NCBI GenBank assembly: GCA_002320555.1
Contig: DCJV01000006.1
Span: 1 to 35,045, forward strand
Reading direction: 5' to 3'
From: Ruminococcaceae bacterium UBA1691
GTDB lineage: Bacteria; Bacillota; Clostridia; Oscillospirales; Acutalibacteraceae
Length of the DNA: 35,045 bases
The notes beneath the pieces are model-generated. The model was given only the letters and a program-made list of their open reading frames with translations, made no database searches and was not told the DNA's origin. Shown one piece after another: positions 7,286-13,012 of the stretch. The translations under genes were made by a program, and so were the position numbers. Position 1 is the stretch's first letter; each line of letters begins with the position of its first letter.

Positions 7286-8248
7286 TTACACGCGCGTCTC
7301 AAGCACGGTGAGCACTCCTTCGATCCTGCATGCTCCGCTTCCGGCCGGCAGGAATATGCTTTCCCCTTTTCGAAACGGCAGCGTCTGTCCGCAGCAGGTA
7401 AGCGCTCCCGCGCCTTCCAGCGCGATAACGGATACAAAGGATGATTCATCCGCCATCAGTACAGCCTGGGAGGAAATATCTAGCGTGTGTACAGTAAATA
7501 AATCGCAGGAAACGAGCAGCGTTTTCGTATATCCATCCAATAATTGCGGCTCTCCCTGCGGCTTTGAGCTATAGGCCGGCGGCGCGCAACGTGTCACATC
7601 TACGGCCTTGTCGACATGCAGCTCGCGCGGCTTTCCGTTCTGATCGACGCGCCCGTAATCATAGACCCGGTAGGTCGTATTGGAATTCTGCTGCACCTCC
7701 GCGAGCAGAATGCCTTTCCCGATGGCATGCAGGGTTCCTGCCTCAATAAAGAACAAATCGCCCTTTTTCACTGGGACGCGATGAACGACCTCCAGAAGGG
7801 TATTGTCCACGATCCGACGCTGGAACTCTTCCCGCGAAATTTCCTTTCTAAAGCCATAGATGAGCTCTGCGCCCTCCTGAGCATCGAGGATATACCATGC
7901 TTCCGTCTTGCCGAATCCATGCTCAACCCGGCGTGCGTATGCGTCGTCCGGGTGCACCTGCACGGAGAGATTTTCCTTTGCATCGATAAGCTTGATCAGG
8001 ATCGGAAAATAGTCGAATTTCTGTGCATGGGTCCCGAGGCAGGCAGCGCCCATCTGCTCTACGGCCTGCGACAGCGTAAGGCCCTGATACTGTCCGTTTT
8101 CAATGATGGCCTCTCCCTGGGGATGGCAGGAAAGCATCCAGGCCTCCGCAAGTTTGTCAAGCGGCGCATGAATGCCATATTCCTCCCGCAGCCGTGTACC
8201 GCCCCAGAGATAATTTTTCACAGCGGGCTGTAATTTCATGGGTTCCAT
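7286..8248 (-). CDS. manA: Mannose-6-phosphate isomerase, class I
   Basis: Interconverts mannose-6-phosphate and fructose-6-phosphate in the cytoplasm, linking mannose use or GDP-sugar supply to glycolysis. The 320-residue length fits the short Firmicutes type. The cupin-type metal site is visible in DAKENLSVQVHPDD (first Gln/His pair) and in the middle domain FFIEAGTLHAIGKG followed by EVQQNSNTTYRVYDYGR, which is diagnostic. The C-terminal domain ends in FRKGESIFLPAGSG. ATG 8248 is preceded by a GGGGG Shine-Dalgarno at 8-nt spacing, with a promoter at 8297-8325. The gene is monocistronic, so it says little about a dedicated pathway, but the wall-polymer and fucosidase genes nearby also handle sugars. 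Confidence 0.95.
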   Translation of the reverse strand: MEPMKLQPAVKNYLWGGTRLREEYGIHAPLDKLAEAWMLSCHPQGEAIIENGQYQGLTLSQAVEQMGAACLGTHAQKFDYFPILIKLIDAKENLSVQVHPDDAYARRVEHGFGKTEAWYILDAQEGAELIYGFRKEISREEFQRRIVDNTLLEVVHRVPVKKGDLFFIEAGTLHAIGKGILLAEVQQNSNTTYRVYDYGRVDQNGKPRELHVDKAVDVTRCAPPAYSSKPQGEPQLLDGYTKTLLVSCDLFTVHTLDISSQAVLMADESSFVSVIALEGAGALTCCGQTLPFRKGESIFLPAGSGACRIEGVLTVLETRV

Positions 8249-8296
8249 TCTTGATCCCCCTTCCCGGCATTTGAAGCCTTCTTTGATGCGGTTACT

Positions 8297-8325
8297 ATCC
8301 TATCAAATCCACCTGAAAATAGCAA
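8297..8325 (-). promoter_or_regulatory. Sigma-A-type promoter of manA
   Basis: Minus-strand -35 TTGCTA (8320-8325), 17-bp spacer, -10 TAGGAT (8297-8302), about 50 bp upstream of the start codon. Confidence 0.55.
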
Positions 8326-8333
8326 GGAAAACA

Positions 8334-8374
8334 TAGGCGGACCCATTCCTCCTTCCGGAGGAAAAGGCCGCCTA
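8334..8374. repeat. Nested inverted repeat upstream of manA
   Basis: Outer arms TAGGCGG/CCGCCTA (8334-8340 with 8368-8374) enclose inner arms TTCCTCC/GGAGGAA (8346-8352 with 8357-8363) around a TTCC loop. It sits just upstream of the manA promoter and 30 bp from the next hairpin. It could be a second terminator or a protein-binding site; the RNA tail (TGTTTTCC) is partly T-rich. Confidence 0.5.
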
Positions 8375-8404
8375 CAAAGCCCTATGCTTATATGCAATAT
8401 GCAA

Positions 8405-8463
8405 ACAGGTCGGAAAAAGCACATGCGCCTTTGCGGGCATAACACCATGCTTTTCCGACCTGT
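8405..8463 (-). terminator. Long hairpin terminator behind dpaB
   Basis: Arms ACAGGTCGGAAAAAGCA (8405-8421) and TGCTTTTCCGACCTGT (8448-8463) pair over 16 bp with one bulged A. The 26-nt loop can itself fold. It begins 30 bp after the dpaB stop codon. The tail (TTTGCATATTG) is weak for a canonical terminator, but the position is right. Confidence 0.6.
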
Positions 8464-8492
8464 CTACGATCTCTCCGTCTTTTTCATCAAGC

Positions 8493-9065
8493 TTATACCA
8501 GCACAGGCTGGAGTTGCTCACCGTTCAGGGCGGCCATGGCCGCGTCGTAGGTTTTTGTAAAATCCGCGACAATGGAATTCGGCTTTTTGAAGCAGTCGTC
8601 CTGGCGCATCGGGACCATATAGATGTTTTTATAATTGCACAGCTGTCCGATATTCTTCGCGGCCGCGCCCAGCGCATCATTGGTTGAAACGCCGATAAGG
8701 ACGGGGCGATTGTTGCGCAGATGCGCCTTTGCCGCCAGAGTAACCGGCGTATCCGTAATGCCATTGGCAAGCTTTCCGATGGTATTGCCCGTGCACGGCT
8801 CGATAATCAGGATATCCAAAAGCTTCTTCGGGCCGATCGGCTCCGCATCAAATAGCGTATGAATAATTTTCTCTCCACACATCTCCTCGATCTCCGTCCG
8901 GAAATCAGCCGCTTTTCCAAAGCGTGTATCTATGCTATAAGCCGCCTGCGACATGATGGGCACAATATGCATCCCTTTCTCCAGAAGCACCCTTATCTGA
9001 GGGAGCACCTTGGAGAAGGTGCAAAACGAACCGCACATCGCAAAGCCGGCGGTAATTTCACTCAT
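8493..9065 (-). CDS. dpaB: Dipicolinate synthase subunit B
   Basis: Forms with DpaA the enzyme that oxidises dihydrodipicolinate to dipicolinic acid in the mother cell; the product fills the spore core as calcium chelate. The 190-residue protein shows the flavoprotein-like fold of the SpoVFB family. A nucleotide-binding-type start (GFAMCGSFCTFSK) is followed by IIEPCTGNTIGKLANGITD and TLAAKAHLRNNRPVLIGVST. AAAGGAGAG lies 6 nt before ATG 9065. It follows dpaA by 111 bp, so the two are cotranscribed and ended by the hairpin at 8405-8463. Its presence argues that the organism makes spores. Confidence 0.95.
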   Translation of the reverse strand: MSEITAGFAMCGSFCTFSKVLPQIRVLLEKGMHIVPIMSQAAYSIDTRFGKAADFRTEIEEMCGEKIIHTLFDAEPIGPKKLLDILIIEPCTGNTIGKLANGITDTPVTLAAKAHLRNNRPVLIGVSTNDALGAAAKNIGQLCNYKNIYMVPMRQDDCFKKPNSIVADFTKTYDAAMAALNGEQLQPVLV

Positions 9066-9184
9066 GTATAACTCTCCTTTTTATGAAAGTTAGCAGGTTC
9101 GGGCGCTCTGCGAAGCCGGATTTCGGCGGGACGCTCCGGTGCAATGTGCAAAGCATCGGCCTGAAGGATCGCACCCTCAGCCAT
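9062..9184 (-). CDS. Possible 40-codon ORF bridging dpaA and dpaB
   Basis: The 111-bp gap between dpaA and dpaB is fully open in one frame. ATG 9184 overlaps the end of dpaA, and the TGA at 9062-9064 overlaps the dpaB start as ATGA. The peptide begins MAEGAILQADALHIAPERPA. The only RBS candidate (GAGAGG) is 3 nt from the ATG, which is short. No family is recognised. It could serve translational coupling rather than encode a functional peptide; an open frame of this length is also plausible by chance. Confidence 0.2.
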   Translation of the reverse strand: MAEGAILQADALHIAPERPAEIRLRRAPEPANFHKKESYT

Positions 9185-10055
9185 CGCCCTCTCTGATCAC
9201 ATTCTGTATTGTATCGCTGATGATCTTCCCCGCCGTTTTCGGCGCGACCTTTCCCGGCAGGGAGCTGGCTTTGACAATCTTCAGCCCACACGCCCCGGCG
9301 GTCTTAACGTCGATCCCGCCCGGCGCGGACGCGATTTCCACGAGCAGGCAATCCGCTTTCAATTTTTCTAGAACCGGTCTGCCCAACACAAGGGCCGGAA
9401 CGGTATTGACCACATAGTCAAACGCGCCCGCACACGCGGGCAGTTCTTCATAAAAGACGCCCTGCATCCCCTCGACCCGCGCCCAGGCAAGATCCTCCTG
9501 TTTGCGCGCAGCAACCGTGACCTGCGCGCCGAGCGCACGCAGCAGGGTACAGACGGTTTTGGACGTTCTTCCATAGCCTGTAACGAGGGCATGCGAGCCG
9601 TGTACCGTAATCGGAAGCTCTTCTATGACGATCTGCAGCACACCCTCCGCCGTGGCCACAGCGTTGCGCACTGTCAGCTCCTCGCGCGCGAAATAATCGT
9701 ATGCAAGAATTCCCCTGTGCTTTAAGTATTGCTTTTCCCGCTCGCCGAACATGCCGCCAAATACAGTCTGTCCGCCTTCGACCGCGTGCAGAATATCCGC
9801 TAAAAGGATCTCTTCCCCAGCAAAGGGCGCATTGAGCGACACATTGTCCCGGCTCAGGGGCAGTGGGAAAATCACGGCATCCTTGCCTTTAAGCGCCTCG
9901 TAATAATCCGCATAGTCGCTGCGCCCTGCGTTGCCTTCCTCCAGATGCTCAAATCCGTACAGGCTCACTTCAAATCCGGCTTGCTCCAGCGCCTCCGCCA
10001 TATAAATCTGGCGCATATCTCCACCGATCACCAGACAACTGTGTATCTTTTTCAT
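9177..10055 (-). CDS. dpaA: Dipicolinate synthase subunit A
   Basis: NAD(P)-binding subunit of dipicolinate synthase (SpoVFA family), 292 residues, the usual length. The N-terminal domain begins MKKIHSCLVIGGDMRQIYMA. The second Rossmann segment GYGRTSKTVCTLLRALGAQV is followed by VTVAARK, and GRPVLEKLKADCLLVEIAS leads into SAPGGIDVKTAGACGLK, all typical of DpaA. In Bacillus the operon is transcribed in the mother cell by sigma-K. Here a sigma-K-like promoter lies directly upstream. The only Shine-Dalgarno (GGGGG at 10065-10069, 9 nt from the ATG) lies in the 3' arm of a perfect 12-bp hairpin, an arrangement that could block translation from read-through RNA. dpaB follows. Confidence 0.95.
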   Translation of the reverse strand: MKKIHSCLVIGGDMRQIYMAEALEQAGFEVSLYGFEHLEEGNAGRSDYADYYEALKGKDAVIFPLPLSRDNVSLNAPFAGEEILLADILHAVEGGQTVFGGMFGEREKQYLKHRGILAYDYFAREELTVRNAVATAEGVLQIVIEELPITVHGSHALVTGYGRTSKTVCTLLRALGAQVTVAARKQEDLAWARVEGMQGVFYEELPACAGAFDYVVNTVPALVLGRPVLEKLKADCLLVEIASAPGGIDVKTAGACGLKIVKASSLPGKVAPKTAGKIISDTIQNVIREGDG

Positions 10056-10064
10056 AAAATAAGA

Positions 10065-10099
10065 CCCCCATAGAATGCTTCGTTACCATTCTATGGGGG
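10065..10099 (-). terminator. 12-bp hairpin in front of dpaA that contains its RBS
   Basis: Perfect arms CCCCCATAGAAT (10065-10076) and ATTCTATGGGGG (10088-10099) with an 11-nt loop. For RNA coming from the upstream DUF6483 gene, the hairpin is followed by TCTTATTTTATG, so it can act as a terminator 64 bp behind that gene. The 3' arm carries the GGGGG that is the dpaA Shine-Dalgarno, so the same fold would also hide the ribosome site. Confidence 0.75.
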
Positions 10100-10114
10100 C
10101 TGACCCGGCTATGT
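10087..10114 (-). promoter_or_regulatory. Sigma-K-like promoter of dpaA
   Basis: Minus-strand -10 CATAGAATG (10087-10095) matches the sigma-K consensus CATAnnnTA at five of six fixed positions. The -35 AC (10113-10114) is 17 bp upstream, the expected spacing. Start of transcription would fall near 10080, inside the hairpin loop, so this transcript would lack the 5' arm and leave the dpaA RBS free. The DNA of the -10 is itself the hairpin arm, so the match could be partly coincidental. Confidence 0.45.
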
Positions 10115-10162
10115 TCCTATTCGCTTGCTTTTCTTGATACGGCGCAGTGAGATACGCCATTT

Positions 10163-10531
10163 CTATAACACCACGCCATACTGCTGCGCAATTTGTTTCA
10201 ACCCTTCCTCTATCTCCGTGCGCGTAAAATCATGGGCTTCCAGGTATGCATCATCCCGTTCATTCAATTGCAGATAGAAATCGATCGCTATACGCAGATA
10301 GCGGATATCTGACGGATCCAGCTCCTCATAAAGCCGATTTTCCGCTTCATTAATCCGGCCCTGCGACAGAAGTCCGCAAAGTTCCTGATAGAAAAGATCC
10401 ATCTGCGTATAGGGAGCTTTCGCAGGAAGCTCATATTTCACCTTGTCGGAATGCAGCAGGAGATGGGCGAGCAGTTGCCCGAGCATCTTGATCTGACGCA
10501 TGATATAATCCTTTTCATAATGTTCAAACAT
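10163..10531 (-). CDS. DUF6483-like small helical protein
   Basis: The 122-residue protein starts MFEHYEKDYIMRQIKMLGQL and ends EGLKQIAQQYGVVL. It is soluble and almost entirely helical and acidic, with a repeated Leu pattern. It resembles the DUF6483 family of Clostridia, found as short proteins of unknown function; I recall the family from the N-terminal Y-I-M-R-x-I-K pattern and am not certain. GGAGG lies 10 nt before ATG 10531. It begins 6 bp after the CCA-adding enzyme gene, so it is the last gene of a spoVG-cca operon. A hairpin (10065-10099) follows it. Confidence 0.7.
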   Translation of the reverse strand: MFEHYEKDYIMRQIKMLGQLLAHLLLHSDKVKYELPAKAPYTQMDLFYQELCGLLSQGRINEAENRLYEELDPSDIRYLRIAIDFYLQLNERDDAYLEAHDFTRTEIEEGLKQIAQQYGVVL

Positions 10532-10537
10532 CGTTCG

Positions 10538-11734
10538 TTAGCCTCCTGCCTGGTGATCCATCCGCTTCGATATGATTTCCAGCAATTTCTCCTTTGTATT
10601 CCATTCCGGATGCTCCATGACGGCCTGTAACAGCATCTGTAGGGCATTGCCCGTCTCGCGGCCGGGCAGGATGCCGAGCGCACGCAAATCGTTTCCATTC
10701 ACCGCAAGCTGGCTGAGGCACCAAGGCTCCCGTTTCGCAAGAACATCCTTCCACTGCTCGCGGAGCATTTCATTTTTTTCTCCCAATAACAACGCCCTCG
10801 CTTGCAGCAGCCCACCCCAGCATTCCGGAGGCAGCTTGGAGAAGCGTTGCTTCAGCTCGCTCCTCGTGCGCGGGGCAGGCTCCGTCAATTGCCGCTGATA
10901 AGCCGCCGCCGCTTTTTGCAGCGCATTGCTCATCTTCAGGGCGGCGCAGACCGGACGCACCTGCGCGCTGCATAAAAAGCAAAGGGAGGCCAGCCGCAGA
11001 GAATCAACTAGCGGCAGGCGGTCAAACGTTTCAAAACTTGTTATGTTCGGCGGCATGAGGCCGCAGAAGGCAAGCGCGCCGCTCTTCAGCAGCGGAAAGA
11101 GACGGGACGGCCTGTTCCCCATCAGTGCTTTTACCAGCTCCGCCGCCACACGCTCCGCGCTGATCTTCGATAAATTCTTACCCCAACTGAGCGCGGCGGT
11201 AATCGTATCCTCCTCGATAACAAAATCCAACTGAGACGCAAAGCGGAATGCGCGCAAAACGCGCAGCGCATCCTCTTGAAAGCGGAGCGCAGGTTCCCCC
11301 ACTGCGCGGATGACGCGGGCCTTCAAATCCGCTTCCCCACCAAAAAAATCGCACAGCCCTTTTGCAGGCGTATATGCCATGGCGTTGACCGTAAAATCCC
11401 GTCGCGACAGGTCGTCCCGCAGCCGTGATGCAAAAATCACGCCCGACGGCCTGCGAAAATCCAAATAGGCTGTTTCCGTGCGGAAGGTCGTGACCTCCAG
11501 CGGGCCCTGCGGCGTGATGACAGAAACCGTACCGTATGGAAGGCCGGTGGGGACGACATGGGGAAACAGCCGCATCGTATCCACCGGCAGAGCACTCGTC
11601 GTCAGGTCGTAGTCGTGCGGATTAACACCCCGCAACAGATCGCGCACACAGCCGCCGACCGCCCAGGCCTCAAACCCCGCCTGTTCCAGCGTTTCAATGC
11701 AGGCGCAAACATGGGGAGGCAGAGAGATGATCAT
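10538..11734 (-). CDS. cca: CCA-adding tRNA nucleotidyltransferase (class II)
   Basis: Adds or repairs the 3' CCA of tRNAs in the cytoplasm. The catalytic head shows VGGCVRDLLRG followed by PHDYDLTTSALP (metal-binding DxD). It continues with GTVSVITPQGPLEVTTFRTE, then RRDFTVNAMAY, and the neck helix RVLRAFRFASQLDF with the nucleotide-selecting Arg residues. Length is 398 residues from the chosen start, normal for class II enzymes. Start ATG 11734 has GGGGAGG at 9-nt spacing. An upstream ATG at 11764 overlaps the spoVG stop but has no RBS. In species with split enzymes this family includes A-adding and CC-adding forms, which I cannot separate here; the tRNA in this window encodes its own CCA. 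Confidence 0.93.
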   Translation of the reverse strand: MIISLPPHVCACIETLEQAGFEAWAVGGCVRDLLRGVNPHDYDLTTSALPVDTMRLFPHVVPTGLPYGTVSVITPQGPLEVTTFRTETAYLDFRRPSGVIFASRLRDDLSRRDFTVNAMAYTPAKGLCDFFGGEADLKARVIRAVGEPALRFQEDALRVLRAFRFASQLDFVIEEDTITAALSWGKNLSKISAERVAAELVKALMGNRPSRLFPLLKSGALAFCGLMPPNITSFETFDRLPLVDSLRLASLCFLCSAQVRPVCAALKMSNALQKAAAAYQRQLTEPAPRTRSELKQRFSKLPPECWGGLLQARALLLGEKNEMLREQWKDVLAKREPWCLSQLAVNGNDLRALGILPGRETGNALQMLLQAVMEHPEWNTKEKLLEIISKRMDHQAGG

Positions 11735-11760
11735 CCTTCTCTGCCTCCCCTCTCTTGCTG

Positions 11761-12078
11761 TCATTTTGATTCATCCGGATGCACCGCCTGCGCATCGTGC
11801 TCCACAGCCTGTGCTTCTTCCAGCAGCGCTGCCTCGTAGGCCGCAAACACAGCCTGTTCAATCTCTTCACGCGCCGCGCGGTTGAGCGGATGCACGAGAT
11901 CGCGGTACGTGCCGTCTTTTTCCTTACGGCTGGGCATCGCAATAAATTTGCGGTTCGGCCCATTGATGATCTTCACCTCATGCACCGCGACCGCATTGTC
12001 TATGACGATAGACGCCATTGCGCACAGCCGTTCATCCTGGTGATAAATCCGCCTGATTTTCACTTCGCTGATTTCCAT
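11761..12078 (-). CDS. spoVG: SpoVG regulatory RNA/DNA-binding protein
   Basis: SpoVG proteins bind nucleic acid and affect sporulation, septation and cell-surface genes in Firmicutes. The conserved core is present: MEISEVKIRRIYHQDERLCA, then MASIVIDNAVAVHEVKII and GPNRKFIAMPSRKEKDGTYR, followed by DLVHPLNRAAREEIEQAV. The C-terminal tail is acidic and variable. I start at ATG 12078 because this gives the family-typical N-terminus and places AGGG 9 nt upstream; the ATG at 12087 has the RBS too close. The stop is within 30 bp of the cca start, so spoVG and cca are very probably cotranscribed. I did not find a convincing sigma-H promoter in front. Confidence 0.95.
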   Translation of the reverse strand: MEISEVKIRRIYHQDERLCAMASIVIDNAVAVHEVKIINGPNRKFIAMPSRKEKDGTYRDLVHPLNRAAREEIEQAVFAAYEAALLEEAQAVEHDAQAVHPDESK

Positions 12079-12156
12079 CTGTTTCATCCCTGCCCGTCAA
12101 TACGATTCAGCAATAGTATTTTCCCTTTTCACCGTTTTATCCGGGCTGGATAAGGA

Positions 12157-12828
12157 TTACAGGAGATACACACCAGAGGACAGGACAACCAGTTCTTCCT
12201 TTTGCCAGCGAAAAAATTTGTAGACCGGCTCATGGAAGTGCTGATAGTCTCGCACCGCATACCGGTCGAGGCTGAGCGTACAGATATTACAAGAGCGCTC
12301 ATTGCAGACATAGAGCACCCGGCCATACCGCACAACCGCGCATGGCCCGTCGAACGCGCGGGAAGCGCCGCCGCTCACCCGCAGAACCACCTTTTTGGTA
12401 GCAGTGGAAAAGCGGATCACTGCATCCTGCTCCGGCACGGTGGACCAGAAATAATCGCCGTCCACCGCGAGATCGGAAACGCCTGATCCGTGGTAGGTCA
12501 ATTCGCCGCGCCAGAACGGATAGCCCTCCCGGGAAAAAAAGCCAAGCTCCCCGCCCGGATAGAGCACCACTGCATTTCCATTTGACAGCCGGGCTGTATC
12601 GCAGGATACATAATCGCCAAGGCTCCGCACAATCTGCTCATATCCGGGGCCAAATTTCCGGCGCAGATAAACGTTGCGCCGGACCGGGAGGATCTCCCGC
12701 GTTTTGATCAGATATTCGTGGAAGGACAGGCGGATATGCACCTCGTCCAGCATCTCCCTGCGCACAAAGAGAAATCCTGCTGTTGTCGGAAGGATCTCTA
12801 AAAATTGCAGATCAAGCAATTTTTCCAT
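12157..12828 (-). CDS. Hypothetical protein with beta-propeller-like repeats
   Basis: I do not recognise the family. The protein has about 223 residues from ATG 12828. An in-frame TTG at 12900 with AAAAGG upstream would give 247, and the choice is uncertain. The second half has repeated short beta-strand blocks: ARLSNGNAVVLYPGGELGFF, VSDLAVDGDYFWSTVPEQ, DAVIRFSTATKKVVLRVSGG and CAVVRYGRVLYVCNER. These are reminiscent of blades of an NHL- or TolB-like propeller, though only three or four blades would fit. No signal peptide or membrane segment is seen. It lies 185 bp after the GH95 gene and 79 bp before spoVG, with no clear promoter of its own, so cotranscription with either is possible. Confidence 0.7.
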   Translation of the reverse strand: MEKLLDLQFLEILPTTAGFLFVRREMLDEVHIRLSFHEYLIKTREILPVRRNVYLRRKFGPGYEQIVRSLGDYVSCDTARLSNGNAVVLYPGGELGFFSREGYPFWRGELTYHGSGVSDLAVDGDYFWSTVPEQDAVIRFSTATKKVVLRVSGGASRAFDGPCAVVRYGRVLYVCNERSCNICTLSLDRYAVRDYQHFHEPVYKFFRWQKEELVVLSSGVYLL

Positions 12829-13012
12829 ACAAATAGTCAACCTCTCACAGCAATCGGAATGTTTGATCCGGTTTGCAGGCCCGATCCACTCGGCTCTCAA
12901 ATTGACACCTTTTCTTGCCGCATAAAAAGGCGAAATTCCCGTTTGACAAAACGGCAGCGTCCTTTCACTGAATGCCCTACGCTTGCATCAAGTATAGGTT
13001 TTTGGATGCTCC

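Noticed and set aside
12079..12156. Sigma-H promoter in front of spoVG
   Set aside because: A GCTGAAT -10 is present, but the AGGGA-like -35 is about 3 bp too close; no convincing match.
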